Part shown: one piece after another, positions 39,864 to 51,263 of the stretch
Position numbering within the stretch: position 1 is the stretch's first letter
Layout: every line of letters starts with the position of its first letter
From: Thermus hydrothermalis
GTDB lineage: Bacteria > Deinococcota > Deinococci > Deinococcales > Thermaceae
Length of the DNA stretch: 64,000 nt
Assembly (NCBI RefSeq): GCF_022760925.1
Contig: NZ_JAKTNT010000004.1
Coordinates: 62,001-126,000, forward strand
Direction: 5' to 3'
Translations under genes and position numbers: made by a program
The notes under the pieces: generated by a model
What the model saw: the letters and a program-made list of their open reading frames with translations, nothing else
The model's database searches: none
Told to the model about the DNA's origin: nothing

Positions 39864-40385
39864 GTGCGGAAGACGCGCTTTTCCCTTCTCATCCTGGCTA
39901 CCCTCCTCGCCGCCTGTAGCTACACCTTCACCGTGGACCTGGGCTCCACAAAACTCAACCTAGACGGCCTCCCTCCCACAAACCCCTTTGGGGAGCCCTA
40001 CGTGGTCTACCCCACAACGCCCCTCACCCTAACCCCCCCTCCCTTGGATGCGGTGCGGGCCCTGGAGGTGAAAGGGATAGCCAGGGCTAACCTGGCCCTA
40101 AAGGCGCGTGTCCTCGTCTACGCCCGCGCCCAAGAACCCGGATCCGAATGCTACGCCACGAGCCAGTTTGTTCTTTGCCCCGCCAGCAAGGCCGGGGAGA
40201 GGGTGGGAACCCTGGACTTCGGAGGTCGGGCAGAAACCCCCTTTACCCTCGCGGGGGATACCCTGCTCCAGGGCCTACGCCATGGGCGACTCTGGTTGGG
40301 CGTGGCCGTGGAGGGCAACGTGCCGCCCGGCCTTGGTGAAATCCGTTTGGAGGAGATGAAGGCCCACGTCACCGTGGGACTCTAG
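39864..40385 (+). CDS. putative lipoprotein of unknown function
   Basis: 173 residues. A basic N-terminus plus hydrophobic stretch ends in the lipobox LLAAC, so Cys18 should be lipidated and the protein exported. The mature part is beta-rich and of unremarkable composition, with two further cysteines in the segment ECYATSQFVLCPAS. I do not recognise a family. Start is GTG 39864 by the leaderless promoter. It is divergent to pyrD and followed by a palindrome and lon. Confidence 0.75.
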   Translation: MRKTRFSLLILATLLAACSYTFTVDLGSTKLNLDGLPPTNPFGEPYVVYPTTPLTLTPPPLDAVRALEVKGIARANLALKARVLVYARAQEPGSECYATSQFVLCPASKAGERVGTLDFGGRAETPFTLAGDTLLQGLRHGRLWLGVAVEGNVPPGLGEIRLEEMKAHVTVGL

Positions 40386-40402
40386 GCCTCCTTTGTGCCC
40401 TC

Positions 40403-40418
40403 GGGCGCTAAAGCGCCC
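40403..40418. repeat. 16-bp palindrome upstream of lon
   Basis: GGGCGCTAAAGCGCCC, a perfect 6-bp inverted repeat around TAAA. It is centred 18 nt after the lipoprotein stop and ends 11 nt before the lon -10 box, covering the -35 region. No T-tract follows, so it could be an operator or a weak terminator. Confidence 0.6.
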
Positions 40419-40429
40419 GCCCCCTGCCT

Positions 40430-40435
40430 TATCAT
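40430..40435 (+). promoter_or_regulatory. -10 box of lon
   Basis: TATCAT, 9 nt, then ATG 40445; spacer contains GGAAGG. Confidence 0.55.
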
Positions 40436-40444
40436 GGAAGGCAG

Positions 40445-42828
<2,384 letters not shown>

Positions 42829-42832
<4 letters not shown>

Positions 42833-43386
42833 GGCAACGCCTCCTTTCGGTTGGCGTTCACAAACACCTCCCGGCCAAACCGGGCCACCACCTCTTCTGG
42901 CGCCACGAGGGTAGCCCCCAGGGCCTCCACTACCCGCCGCAGGAGGAAGTCCCCCTCCCGGATCTGCCCTTCCACCTGGGGCAGGCAGTCCTTGTGGTAA
43001 AAGGCCATGAGGGGTTCCAGGTGGCCTTCCGGGTTCACCGGCACCACCACGGGGTAGGAGGACTCTAGGGCCTTTTCATAGAGGAAGTCCCAGTAGGCTT
43101 GGGAAAGGAAGGGAAGGTCCGTGGCCGCCACCGCCACCCAAGGGTTTTGGGCGTGGACCAAGGCCGAGTGGAGCCCAGAGAGGCTATCCGCCCCTGGAAG
43201 GAGGTCCGGGTATACGGGCACGCCAAAGCCCTCGTAGGGGCGGTTCGCCACGATAAAGCGCTCCTTCGCCCCCGAAAGGCTTTCCAGAACCCAAGCCAAC
43301 AGGGGCTTTCCCCGGTAGGGGAAAAGGGCCTTGTCTTCCCCAAAGCGCCTAGACCTTCCCCCGGCAAGGACCGCCCCGCTGTACAC
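42829..43386 (-). CDS. mobA: molybdenum cofactor guanylyltransferase
   Basis: Attaches GMP to molybdopterin to make the guanine dinucleotide cofactor for Mo enzymes. 185 residues. The nucleotidyltransferase motif AVLAGGRSRRFGEDKALFPY is at the N-terminus, with LPGADSLSGLHSAL and AATDLPFLSQAYWDFL downstream. GTG 43386 fits a TAAACT -10 box 6 nt upstream. No other molybdenum genes are nearby. Confidence 0.9.
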
Positions 43387-43392
43387 GCCCCC

Positions 43393-43398
43393 AGTTTA
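43393..43398 (-). promoter_or_regulatory. -10 box, leaderless promoter of mobA
   Basis: Minus-strand TAAACT, 6 nt (GGGGGC), then GTG 43386, in the 28-bp gap after the oxidoreductase gene. Confidence 0.6.
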
Positions 43399-43414
43399 CC
43401 GCCCCCCACCGCCC

Positions 43415-44299
43415 CTAAAGCCTTGCCGCAAGCCCCTTTGCCAGAAGGGGCGCATACAGAAAGCCCGTGGAGCCAAAGCCCGTGAGGGCATACCCTCCCT
43501 CCACGGGAAAGAGGTAAGGAAGACCCTCCCCTGGCCCAGAAAGACGGAAGCGCACCCCCCGCCAGGCGGAGGCCACCTGGGGCCGGTAGCCCACCAGGGC
43601 CTCCGCCCCTTCCAAGAGCCACGCCACCTCCCCCTCCGTGGGGGGCGGAGGGTCTGGACCTTCCCCCTCGGGCAGGTAGCTTCCCCCAAGGGCGCTTCCC
43701 GCCAGATAGACCCGGTAGCTTAGGGCCCGGGGGAAGTAGTCCAAAAGGGTGAGCACCAGGCCCGGGATGTGCCGGCCCAGGAGGCCAAGGAGGTGCGCCC
43801 CCCGCCCACCCCCGGCGTAGACCAAGATCTCACCCCGCACCTTCTCCCCGCCTTCCAAGCGTAGGTAAGGGGGCTCCCAGGCCAAAACCCGCCCCTTTAG
43901 GAGGGGCACCCCCTGGGCCAAGCGTTCCAAGAGGGGCCTGGGCTCCAGCCAAAAGGCCTCTTCCAGCACCACGCCCCCGCCCTCCCAGCGGTGCCTAAGC
44001 CCCCCAAGCCGCTCCGCCACCCTATCCCGGTCCTTCTCGGGCACGGGGCGGTAAACGCCGAGGTGAAGGGGAGCAAAGCGGCCGTAGAAGGCGAGGGCTG
44101 CTTCCAAGGCCCTCTCCCCCTCTTCCGCCAAGGTGAAGCGCCGCCCCCTTAGGGGGTTCACCAGGGCCACAGGGGGGCGGCTCGCCTCCCCTAGGGCCTC
44201 CGCCACCACCAGCACGGAACGCCCCGCCTCCCAAAGGAGGCGGGCCAGGGTAAGCCCCGCCACCCCGGCCCCCAGGACCACCAGCTCCGCTTCCCGCAT
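43415..44299 (-). CDS. FAD-dependent oxidoreductase (DAO family)
   Basis: 294 residues from ATG 44299. The dinucleotide-binding motif VVLGAGVAGLTLARLLWEAG lies at residues 7-26 and the C-terminus has the closing FAD motif near GGYALTGFGSTGFLYAPLLA. The family includes glycine/D-amino-acid oxidases and the MnmC oxidase domain; VALVNPLRGRRFTLAEEGER loosely recalls MnmC. Substrate is not assignable. It starts on the last base of the upstream stop codon (TGATG), so it is coupled to the small membrane protein. Confidence 0.82.
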   Translation of the reverse strand: MREAELVVLGAGVAGLTLARLLWEAGRSVLVVAEALGEASRPPVALVNPLRGRRFTLAEEGERALEAALAFYGRFAPLHLGVYRPVPEKDRDRVAERLGGLRHRWEGGGVVLEEAFWLEPRPLLERLAQGVPLLKGRVLAWEPPYLRLEGGEKVRGEILVYAGGGRGAHLLGLLGRHIPGLVLTLLDYFPRALSYRVYLAGSALGGSYLPEGEGPDPPPPTEGEVAWLLEGAEALVGYRPQVASAWRGVRFRLSGPGEGLPYLFPVEGGYALTGFGSTGFLYAPLLAKGLAARL

Positions 44300-44631
44300 C
44301 AAAAGCGGAACCCTTCCCCCTCCTTCCGGCAAAGCCCCCGGGCGGCCAGGCCCTCCAAGAGCGCCTGGGCCTCCCCTTCCCCCATGTAAGGGGAGAGGTC
44401 TTCCGGGCGCAAGAAGCCGCCCCGCCGCCAGGCCTCCTTCATGGCAAGCCGCTCTAAAGCCGCTGGGGAAGGCCCTTGGGAAAGCACCCGCCCCTGCCAG
44501 CGGGCCACGCCCAGGTAGCCCAAAAAGGCCGCCCCCAAGGCCAAGACAAGGCCAAAAGCGGAAAACCCTAAGCCCGCCCACAGGAGGAGGAAAAGGGCCA
44601 AGGCGGCGCTTAGGGGAAGGACCCGGGCCAC
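44299..44631 (-). CDS. small membrane protein with C-terminal helical domain
   Basis: 110 residues. Two adjoining hydrophobic helices (residues 5-45) are followed by a soluble part (LSQGPSPAALERLAMKEAWR and PEDLSPYMGEGEAQALLEGL) that looks like a small winged-helix or DNA-binding-like fold. I do not recognise a family. GTG 44631 has AAGGAGG upstream and lies 9 nt after the miaB stop; the stop overlaps the FAD enzyme start. Confidence 0.75.
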   Translation of the reverse strand: MARVLPLSAALALFLLLWAGLGFSAFGLVLALGAAFLGYLGVARWQGRVLSQGPSPAALERLAMKEAWRRGGFLRPEDLSPYMGEGEAQALLEGLAARGLCRKEGEGFRF

Positions 44632-44640
44632 GCCGCCTCC

Positions 44641-45963
44641 TTAGGCCACCGGCAGGGGAATGGGCGCGGGCTCCCTGGCCCCCACCACCTCGCCGAAGAG
44701 GAGGTGGGGCGTGGCCTGCTTGACCTCCACCTGGTAAAGGCCCGGGGTGGGAGCTTGGGCGGCGGGGATGAGGACCGGATGGTTCCCCCGGTCGTGCCCC
44801 TGGGCAAAGCCCTCCTCCTTGGCCTGGCCCCGCACCAGGACCTCCACGGTCTTCCCCACCCACTCCAGGTTGCGGCGGTAGCTCCACTCCTTCTGCTTCT
44901 CAATGAGGCGCATCAGCCTTTCCACCTTCACCTCCCGGGGCAGGTCCTGGAAGTGCTTGTAGGCGGGGGTACCGGGGCGGGGGGAGTAGATGAACATGTA
45001 GGCCTGGTCATAGCCCACCTCATCGTAGAGGGAGAGGGTTTCCTGGAAGTCTTCCTCCGTTTCCCCGGGGAAGCCCACGATGATGTCGGTGGAGAGAACT
45101 GCATCGGGCAACAGCTCCCGGATGCGCCGGATCCTTTCCAGATAGTGGGCCCGGCGGTACTCCCGGGCCATGCGCCTAAGCACCCGGTCCGAGCCTGACT
45201 GCACGGGGAGGTGGATGTAGCGGCAGATGGCGGGGGTTTCGGCGATGGCCTCGAGGATGTCGTCGGTGAAGTTCACCGGGTGGCTCGTGAGGAACCGCAC
45301 CCTGGGGATGCCCATCTGCCCCACCATCCGCAAAAGCTCGGCGAAGCTCGGGTAGCCCGGCTGGTCCTTGCCGTAGGAGTTCACGTTCTGGCCGAGAAGG
45401 GTAACCTCCACCACCCCCGCCTTCTTCAGAAGCTCAATCTCCTTCAGGATGAGGTCGGGGTGGCGGGAGACCTCGGGACCCCTGGTGGTGGGGACGATAC
45501 AGTAGGTGCAGTGGTGGTTGCACCCCCGGATGATGGTCACGTGGGCGGAAAGGGCCCCCTTGGGGGGTGGGGGAATGTAGTCCAGGAGGTCGTCCCGGAA
45601 GGTGAGGTCAAAGAAGCGCTCGTTTTGCTTCAGGGCCTCGGGCAAGGAGGTGAGGGCCCCCGGGCCCAAGAGGATGTCCACGCCGAACTTCTTGGCCATC
45701 TGCTGGCCCTCGTCCAGCTGGGCCAGACAGCCCATCATGCCCACGAGAAGGCCCCGCCTCTCCTTCTCCTTGCGAAGCTGGCCCAAAAGGGAGCGCACCT
45801 TCTCCACCGGCTTGCCCCGCACGGCGCAGGTGTTCACCAGGACGAAGTCCGCCTCCTCCACCGAGTCCACCAGCTCCCACCCCAGGCTCACCAACTCGCT
45901 CGCCACCAGGTGGGAATCGTACTCGTTCATCTGGCAACCGTAGGTAATGATGTGCGCGCGCAT
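44641..45963 (-). CDS. miaB: tRNA-2-methylthio-N6-dimethylallyladenosine synthase
   Basis: Radical-SAM methylthiotransferase for A37 of tRNAs reading U-starting codons. 440 residues. The N-terminal domain carries three cluster cysteines (TYGCQMN, VNTCAVR, MMGCLAQ). The radical SAM motif is [16 protein letters not shown], and a TRAM domain covers about 375-430. ATG 45963 has AGGAGGCG just upstream. It appears to head a run of miaB, the small membrane protein and the FAD enzyme. Confidence 0.96.
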   Translation of the reverse strand: MRAHIITYGCQMNEYDSHLVASELVSLGWELVDSVEEADFVLVNTCAVRGKPVEKVRSLLGQLRKEKERRGLLVGMMGCLAQLDEGQQMAKKFGVDILLGPGALTSLPEALKQNERFFDLTFRDDLLDYIPPPPKGALSAHVTIIRGCNHHCTYCIVPTTRGPEVSRHPDLILKEIELLKKAGVVEVTLLGQNVNSYGKDQPGYPSFAELLRMVGQMGIPRVRFLTSHPVNFTDDILEAIAETPAICRYIHLPVQSGSDRVLRRMAREYRRAHYLERIRRIRELLPDAVLSTDIIVGFPGETEEDFQETLSLYDEVGYDQAYMFIYSPRPGTPAYKHFQDLPREVKVERLMRLIEKQKEWSYRRNLEWVGKTVEVLVRGQAKEEGFAQGHDRGNHPVLIPAAQAPTPGLYQVEVKQATPHLLFGEVVGAREPAPIPLPVA

Positions 45964-46022
45964 ACGCCTCCTAGGGCTACCGGGGGGATCCCGGACCCTG
46001 CGCTATCTAGTGTAGCAAGCCC

Positions 46023-46437
46023 TTACCAAGTGCCTCCCCTTAGCCTTTCAGGCCAGTCCTCTCCAAAAGCCCGCAGCACTCCCACCACCGCCTCCCGTAA
46101 CGTCTGAAACGCTCATAGCACCGCCGCGGCATCCCATGCCCCTTCACCACCGCCACACCCCCTCCACGGGATGGCGGTACGGACCGGATGCTGGCAGGCA
46201 CCCCACTTCCCTTCGGCACCCAGCGCACCCTAGTAGCGGGCCCAGGGCAAAGCAACCCTCGTCTAGATAGGCCACCCTTATACCTCCACAGATTGAGACC
46301 CTTTCCCTCTTCCTCCAACACGCCTCCACCACCTCGGGGGTAGGCCTCTCCAGGAGGTCTCCCCAAAGCCGGATCTTCTCCCGCGCCTTGGCGTCTTGGG
46401 AAAGGCGCAGGAGCGCTTGGTTTTAAGGCGAGTCCTA
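46023..46437 (-). pseudogene. degenerate transposase remnant (IS630/Tc1-mariner-like)
   Basis: This 541-bp gap (45964-46504) holds no intact gene. Translating the minus strand in three frames gives overlapping fragments: one with LWGDLLERPTPEVVEACWRK and RVAYLDEGCFALGP, a second with ATRVRWVPKGS, and a third with FQTLREAVVGVLRAFGEDWP ending GGTW and a stop at 46023. The YLDEGCFAL then W-P/A-P-K-G pattern resembles the catalytic Asp region of IS630 transposases. At least two frameshifts and an internal deletion are implied. No terminal inverted repeats were identified, so family assignment is tentative. Confidence 0.45.
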
Positions 46438-46504
46438 AGGAGCGCCGAGGTTGGAATGATAGGGCATGGGGACTTAGCGCTGACCTCTAGAGGAGAACCG
46501 GGTC

Positions 46505-47140
46505 CTAGGGCCGAAGAAGATGCAGGCCCGAGGCGAGAAGGCGCTGCCGCAGGGGTCTTGTGTCCAAGGCTCCCACCTGCAGGAGAAGCCTGAACCCGAG
46601 CCTCCCCGCTTCCGGATAGACGTGAAGACCCACCAGGGGAGTACGGGTGGCCCGCAAAGCCTGGAGAACGGTCACAATCCCTTCCAGGTCGGGCACCAGG
46701 AGCTCTAACCGGCTTGCCGGTGCTTGCGGACGGAGGAGGGCCAGAAGACCCCGCAGGAGGTCGTAGGCGGTAACCATACCCAGAAGACGCCCCTCCTCCA
46801 CCACCGGCATGCCCCCGATGCGAACGCTCTCCATGCGCAAGGCCACCTCCTCCGGGGGCTCGTCCGGATGGGCCACGGGAACGGTCTGGAGAAAGCGAGC
46901 CAACGGAGCTTTCAGGTCCGCCCGATGGTGCATGGGAGCCCAAGGAGCCAGGAGCAAGCGGAGCTGGCGCTCCCCCAAAAGCCCCAAATAGCGCTGCCCC
47001 TCCACCACGGGTAGGTAGCGCACCCCCGTCTGCGCCATCAGGCGGTGGGCCTCCTCTAGGGACATCTGGGGCCCAGCCACCACCAGCTCGGTCCGCATGA
47101 GATCCTTGAGTAGTGGAGCGCCCATGGGTCCCCAACTCAT
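46505..47140 (-). CDS. CBS-domain protein, AcuB-like
   Basis: 211 residues from ATG 47140. Two CBS domains (LLKDLMRTELVVAGPQMSLE and PLARFLQTVPVAHPDEPPEE) occupy about 5-125. A C-terminal ACT-like ligand domain follows (RLELLVPDLEGIVTVLQALR, LVGLHVYPEAGRLGFRLLLQ). This layout matches AcuB-type proteins; the ligand is unknown. ATG 47140 is chosen because a complete promoter ends 6 nt upstream; ATG 47161 lies upstream of the predicted transcript. Confidence 0.8.
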   Translation of the reverse strand: MSWGPMGAPLLKDLMRTELVVAGPQMSLEEAHRLMAQTGVRYLPVVEGQRYLGLLGERQLRLLLAPWAPMHHRADLKAPLARFLQTVPVAHPDEPPEEVALRMESVRIGGMPVVEEGRLLGMVTAYDLLRGLLALLRPQAPASRLELLVPDLEGIVTVLQALRATRTPLVGLHVYPEAGRLGFRLLLQVGALDTRPLRQRLLASGLHLLRP

Positions 47141-47146
47141 AGCTTG

Positions 47147-47175
47147 ATGATGGGATAGCATTGACCATATGTCAA
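47147..47175 (-). promoter_or_regulatory. promoter of the AcuB-like gene with overlapping inverted repeat
   Basis: Minus-strand TTGACA (47170-47175), 17 nt, CATCAT (47147-47152), 6 nt, ATG 47140. The -35 box lies in the inverted repeat TTGAC-N5-GTCAA (47161-47175), a plausible repressor or activator site. Confidence 0.7.
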
Positions 47176-47259
47176 GTTAACCTATTACACTAGGCTTTTA
47201 CTGCCGAGTTTTATAGCCCATCCATGGGCAGAATGTGCCTTTTCTGCACACAAGAATAG

Positions 47260-47287
47260 CCACGGAAGGCCATCAAGCCTTCCGTGG
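47260..47287 (-). terminator. terminator-like hairpin after the E1beta gene
   Basis: CCACGGAAGGC / GCCTTCCGTGG, an 11-bp perfect stem with a 6-nt loop, 13 nt past the E1beta stop. The following minus-strand bases (CTATTCTTG) are only partly T-rich. Confidence 0.65.
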
Positions 47288-47300
47288 GGTTACGCCGGGC

Positions 47301-48296
47301 CTAATGGGTTATCACCCGGCGCAAAGCTGCGAGAACCCTTTTCGCGTTGGGGCGGTAGAGGTGCTCAATGGCGCTAAAGGGCGGGTAGGGGGCGTCGTAC
47401 CCCGCCACCCGCACCACGGGGGCCTCCAGGTAGTCTATGGCCCCCTCGGCGATGCGGGCGGCGATCTCCGCCCCGAAGCCCCCGGTGCGCATGGCCTCGT
47501 AGACCACGATGGCCCTGCCCGTTTCCTTCACGGCGGAAAGGAGGGTGTCCTCGTCCAGGGGCACCAGGGTTTCCAGGTCCACCACCATGACCTCCACCCC
47601 TTCCCTCTTCGCCACCTCCGCCGCCTCCAGCATCACCTCCACCATACCCCCGTAGCCGATGAGGGTGGCCGCCTTTCCTTCCCTCAGGATGCGGGCCTTG
47701 CCCAGGGGAAGGGTGTAGTAGCCCTCGGGCACCTCGGCCTTCGCGCCCCGGTAGAGCTTGATGGCCTCCAGGAAAAACACGGGGTCCGGGTCCTCAATGG
47801 CGGCGAGGAGAAGCCCCTTGGCCCTTTCGGGACTCGAGGGGATGACCACCTTCACCCCCGGCGTGTGGCAAAGGATGGCCTCCGGGGAGTCGGCGTGCTG
47901 TTCGGGGGTGTGCACGCCCCCGCCATAGGGAGCCCGCACCACCACGGGCAACCCCACCCGGCCCCGGCTGCGGTGCCGCCAACGCCCCAGGTGGGAGAGG
48001 ATCTGGTCCAAGGCGGGGTAAAGGAAGCCGGCGAACTGGATCTCCGCCACGGGGCGCATGCCGCCCATGGCCAGGCCGATGGCCAGGCCCAGGATGCCGC
48101 TTTCCGCCAAGGGGGTGTCAAAGACCCGGTTCTCTCCGTACTTTCCTTGCAAGCCCTCCGTGACCCGGAACACCCCCCCAAGCCGCCCCACGTCCTCCCC
48201 AAAGACCAGGACCCGCTCGTCCCGGGCGAGGGCCAGGTCCAGGGCCTCGTTGATGGCCTGGACCATGTTGAGGACGCGCGCCTTTTCCTTCACCAT
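47301..48296 (-). CDS. 2-oxoacid dehydrogenase E1 component, beta subunit
   Basis: Partner of the alpha subunit in the thiamine-diphosphate E1 enzyme of a pyruvate/branched-chain/acetoin-type complex. 331 residues. Motifs: [60 protein letters not shown] and [20 protein letters not shown]. It overlaps the alpha start-side neighbour (alpha stop) by 7 nt. No E2 or E3 gene lies in the window. Sequence does not decide between pyruvate and branched-chain substrates. Confidence 0.9.
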   Translation of the reverse strand: MVKEKARVLNMVQAINEALDLALARDERVLVFGEDVGRLGGVFRVTEGLQGKYGENRVFDTPLAESGILGLAIGLAMGGMRPVAEIQFAGFLYPALDQILSHLGRWRHRSRGRVGLPVVVRAPYGGGVHTPEQHADSPEAILCHTPGVKVVIPSSPERAKGLLLAAIEDPDPVFFLEAIKLYRGAKAEVPEGYYTLPLGKARILREGKAATLIGYGGMVEVMLEAAEVAKREGVEVMVVDLETLVPLDEDTLLSAVKETGRAIVVYEAMRTGGFGAEIAARIAEGAIDYLEAPVVRVAGYDAPYPPFSAIEHLYRPNAKRVLAALRRVITH

Positions 48297-49330
48297 ACCT
48301 CCTCCACGTGCAGGCCTTGGCGCAAGGCCTCCCAGGCCCGTTTTTGGTCAGGCCCCATCTCGGCATAAACGTGTTCCACGATCTCCTCGGGCCGGGGCTC
48401 GGAGACGCTATCCGCCAGGGCGAGCTCCCTCTGGAACTCCTCCTCCAACGCCTGGAAAAGCGCCTCCTCTTTCCCCTCGTCCCATAGCCCCCTTTCCTCC
48501 AAGGCCCTCCGCAGGCGCAAAACAGGGTCTTTCTGCCGCCAAGCCTCTTCCTCCTCCTTGGAGCGGTAGCGGGAGGGGTCGTCGGAGGTGGTGTGGGGGG
48601 CGAGGCGGTAGGTGAGGGCCTCGAGGAGGGTGGGCCCCTCTCCTCGCCTCGCCCTCTCCACCGCCTTCTTGGCCTCCAGGTAGACGGCGATGGCGTCGTT
48701 CCCGTCCACCACCACCCCGGGCATGCCGTAGCCTTCGGCCCTTTGGGCGATGTACTCCACCCGCATCTGCCGGCTTTTGGGGACGCTGATGGCGTAGCCG
48801 TTGTTCTGCACCAGGAAGACCACCGGGGCCTGGAAGACGGCGGCGAAGTTGAGCCCCTCGTGGAAGTCCCCCTCGCTCGTCCCCCCGTCCCCGATGCTGG
48901 TGGCCACCACCCAGCCCTCCCCCCGGTAACGGCCCGCCAGGGCGAGCCCCACCGCCTGGGGGATCTGGGTGGCGATGGGGATATAGGGGTTCACCGCCCG
49001 CACCCCCTCGGGGAAGCGCCAGCCGGCGGGGTGGGCCCGCCAGTAGAGGATGAGGGTGTGGATGGGAAGCCCCCGGGTGAGGAGCAGGGCGCTTTCCCGG
49101 TAGCTCGGCACCACCCAGTCCCCCTCCCCCAGGGCCAGGCCCACCCCCACCTGGGCCGCCTCCTGCCCCATGAAGGGGGCGTAAACCCCAAGCCGCCCCT
49201 GCCGTTGCAGGGTCAGGGCCTTCTCGTCAAAGAACCGGGCCCGCCGCATGGCCCGGTAGAGGGCGAGGGCTTCCTCGGCCCCCAAGGGGAACTCCCCCTT
49301 TTCCAGGTACTGGACCACTTTAGGCTTCAC
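48290..49330 (-). CDS. 2-oxoacid dehydrogenase E1 component, alpha subunit
   Basis: Thiamine-diphosphate-binding subunit. 346 residues. The cofactor motif is [20 protein letters not shown] ending in [22 protein letters not shown] and [14 protein letters not shown] mark the N-terminal part, and [17 protein letters not shown] is the conserved phosphorylation-loop region of the family. GTG 49330 overlaps the end of the aminotransferase gene by 11 nt, and its own TAAACT box lies inside that gene. Confidence 0.91.
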   Translation of the reverse strand: MKPKVVQYLEKGEFPLGAEEALALYRAMRRARFFDEKALTLQRQGRLGVYAPFMGQEAAQVGVGLALGEGDWVVPSYRESALLLTRGLPIHTLILYWRAHPAGWRFPEGVRAVNPYIPIATQIPQAVGLALAGRYRGEGWVVATSIGDGGTSEGDFHEGLNFAAVFQAPVVFLVQNNGYAISVPKSRQMRVEYIAQRAEGYGMPGVVVDGNDAIAVYLEAKKAVERARRGEGPTLLEALTYRLAPHTTSDDPSRYRSKEEEEAWRQKDPVLRLRRALEERGLWDEGKEEALFQALEEEFQRELALADSVSEPRPEEIVEHVYAEMGPDQKRAWEALRQGLHVEEVW

Positions 49331-50444
49331 GGGGGGAGTTTACCACACGCCCAAGCCGCTCCAGCGCCAGGGCAAGCTCCTCCTCGCTCTTGCAGAAGGC
49401 GAAGCGGAAGAGGTCCTGAGGGGCATTTTCCCGGTAAAAGGCGGAAGCGGGGATGAGGGCCACCTTCGCCTCCCGCACGAGCCAAAAAGCGTCCAAGCCC
49501 GGAAGCTCGGCCATGAGGAAGTAGGTCCCCTGGGGGAGGAAAACCCTAAGCCCCAAGGACCTCAGGCCCTCCACCAAGAGGTCCCGCCGCTTCCTGTAGC
49601 TTTCCCGCAAGGCCTCGTAGTACCCTTCCCGCCGCGCCACCCTCAAGGCCTCCGCCACCCCCGCCTGCAAGGGGGTGGGGGCGGAAAAGCTCGTCCACTG
49701 GCGCATCCCCGCCAGGGTGGGCATAAACTCGGGCGGGCCCACGATCCAGCCCACCCGGTAGCCCGTGGCCTCGAGGCGCTTCCCGGCGCTCCCCACGGTG
49801 AAGGTGCGCTCGGGGGCGAAGTCCCTGAGGCGCTTAGGCCGCTCCCCGAAGTAAAGCTCATCGTAGACCTCGTCGGAGATGAGGAAGAGGCCGTGCCTCC
49901 GGGCGAGCTCGGCCACCGCCTTGAGCTCGCCCTCGCCGAAGACCAGGCCCGTGGGGTTCATGGGGGCGTTGAGGAGGAGGGCCCGGGTCCTCGGGGTAAT
50001 GGCCCTTTCCAGGGCGGCGAGGTCCAAGCGGAAGCCCTCTGGGGTCAGGTCCAGGCGCACGAGCCGCGCCTCCGCCCCCGCCAGGAAGGCGTCGGGCAAG
50101 TAGACGTCAAAAAAAGGCTCTAGGACCACCACCTCCTCCCCCGGCCCCGCCAGGCTTTGGAGGAGGACGTAGAGGGCCTCCGTGGCCCCCGAGGTCACCA
50201 CCACGCCCTCGGGCGCCACGCCGAACTCCTCCGCCAAGGCCTCCCGCAAAAGGGGAAGGCCCGCTGGGGGGGCGTACTGGTCGTACCGCCCCAAGGCCCG
50301 CCCCACCGCCTCCAGGAGGAAGGGGGGCGGGGGGTTGGAGGGGAAGCCCTGCCCCAGGTTCACCGCCCCGAGCTCCCTCGCCAGGGCGCTCATCTTGGGG
50401 AAAATGCTCTCCTTCGCCGCCTGGGTCCGGGGGTGGAGCCGCAT
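49320..50444 (-). CDS. PLP-dependent aminotransferase (glutamine:phenylpyruvate type)
   Basis: 374 residues, class I/II fold. MRLHPRTQAAKESIFPKMSA onward; substrate-side motif NLGQGFPSNPPPPFLLEAVG, LLLNAPMNPTGLVFGEGELK, ISDEVYDELYF and the Schiff-base lysine in TVGSAGKRLEATGYRVGW. It matches the T. thermophilus glutamine aminotransferase structure I recall, which transaminates glutamine with aromatic or methionine-derived 2-oxoacids. The leaderless promoter overlaps the tpiA stop codon. Confidence 0.92.
   Translation of the reverse strand: MRLHPRTQAAKESIFPKMSALARELGAVNLGQGFPSNPPPPFLLEAVGRALGRYDQYAPPAGLPLLREALAEEFGVAPEGVVVTSGATEALYVLLQSLAGPGEEVVVLEPFFDVYLPDAFLAGAEARLVRLDLTPEGFRLDLAALERAITPRTRALLLNAPMNPTGLVFGEGELKAVAELARRHGLFLISDEVYDELYFGERPKRLRDFAPERTFTVGSAGKRLEATGYRVGWIVGPPEFMPTLAGMRQWTSFSAPTPLQAGVAEALRVARREGYYEALRESYRKRRDLLVEGLRSLGLRVFLPQGTYFLMAELPGLDAFWLVREAKVALIPASAFYRENAPQDLFRFAFCKSEEELALALERLGRVVNSPREA
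49337..49342 (-). promoter_or_regulatory. -10 box, leaderless promoter of the E1 operon
   Basis: Minus-strand TAAACT, 6 nt (CCCCCC), then GTG 49330; embedded in the last codons of the aminotransferase gene. Confidence 0.55.
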
Positions 50445-50451
50445 AAATATG

Positions 50452-50457
50452 AGTTTA
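50452..50457 (-). promoter_or_regulatory. -10 box, leaderless promoter of the aminotransferase gene
   Basis: Minus-strand TAAACT, 7 nt, then ATG 50444. Its TAA is the tpiA stop codon (50455-50457). Confidence 0.65.
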
Positions 50458-51207
50458 GCCCGCCATGCGCAGGAGGGCGAGGAAGCTCTCCAACTCCAGG
50501 CTCGCCCCGCCCACCAAACCCCCGTCCACGTTGGGCATGGAGAGGAGCTGGGCGAAGTTCGTGGGGTTCACGCTTCCCCCGTAGAGGATGCGCACCCGCC
50601 CCGCAAAGCCCTCCCCGTACCGCTCCGCCAGGGCTTGGCGGATGGCCCGGTGCATGGCCTCGGCGTCCTCCGGGGTGGCGTTCCTCCCGGTGCCGATGGC
50701 CCAGACGGGCTCGTAGGCGATGACGAGGGCGTCCGGGGAAGGGGGCTCCACCCCCTCCAGGCTTCCTTGGAGTTGGGCCAAGGTGTAGGGCACCGCCTCC
50801 CCCCTTTCCCGCACCTCCAAAGGCTCCCCCACGCAGAGGATGGGGGTGATACCTTCCTCCAGAAGCCGCTTGGCCTTCTCCGCCACCAGGCGGTCCGTCT
50901 CCCCGTGGTAGCGCCGCCTTTCCGAGTGGCCCACGATGGCGTAGCGGCACCCGAGGTCGGCGAGCATCCGGGCCGAAACCTCCCCCGTGTAGGCCCCTTC
51001 CCGGTGGGCGGAGACGTCCTGGGCCCCGTAGGCCACCTGGCTCCCCGAGAAAACCTCCTTGGCGGCGGGGAGCATGGGGTAGGCGGGAAGGAGGGCCACC
51101 TCCGATTGCAAGGGGGGAAGGAGCCTTTTGAGCTCGGCGAACCAAACCCGGGCTTCCGAAGGGACTTTATGCATCTTCCAGTTGCCCGCCACCAGTACCC
51201 GGCGCAT
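50455..51207 (-). CDS. tpiA: triosephosphate isomerase
   Basis: Interconverts dihydroxyacetone phosphate and glyceraldehyde 3-phosphate. 250 residues, TIM barrel. Active site: Lys in VAGNWKMHK, His in [13 protein letters not shown], Glu in [11 protein letters not shown], and the phosphate loop [13 protein letters not shown]. Third in the gap-pgk-tpi cluster but separated from pgk by a terminator and given its own leaderless promoter. Confidence 0.97.
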   Translation of the reverse strand: MRRVLVAGNWKMHKVPSEARVWFAELKRLLPPLQSEVALLPAYPMLPAAKEVFSGSQVAYGAQDVSAHREGAYTGEVSARMLADLGCRYAIVGHSERRRYHGETDRLVAEKAKRLLEEGITPILCVGEPLEVRERGEAVPYTLAQLQGSLEGVEPPSPDALVIAYEPVWAIGTGRNATPEDAEAMHRAIRQALAERYGEGFAGRVRILYGGSVNPTNFAQLLSMPNVDGGLVGGASLELESFLALLRMAG

Positions 51208-51213
51208 GGGGCC

Positions 51214-51219
51214 ATCATA
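51214..51219 (-). promoter_or_regulatory. -10 box, leaderless promoter of tpiA
   Basis: Minus-strand TATGAT, 6 nt (GGCCCC), then ATG 51207; it starts 3 nt past the T-tract of the pgk terminator. Confidence 0.65.
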
Positions 51220-51222
51220 ACG

Positions 51223-51251
51223 AAAACCCCGCCCCCCTCGAGGGGGGCGGG
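51223..51251 (-). terminator. Rho-independent terminator after pgk
   Basis: Minus-strand CCCGCCCCCC-TCGA-GGGGGGCGGG (10-bp stem) followed by GTTTTCG. It should end or reduce gap-pgk transcription before tpiA. Confidence 0.85.
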
Positions 51252-51263
51252 AAGGAAGGGGGC

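Noticed and set aside
46278..47168. 296-codon minus-strand frame over the AcuB-like gene
   Set aside because: It is a Gly/Pro/Arg/Ser-rich shadow of the CBS gene in another frame and ends in the transposase remnant.
47260..47287. 11-bp hairpin considered as an insertion-sequence end
   Set aside because: There is no partner copy or transposase between matching ends; its position 13 nt after the E1beta stop fits a transcript end.
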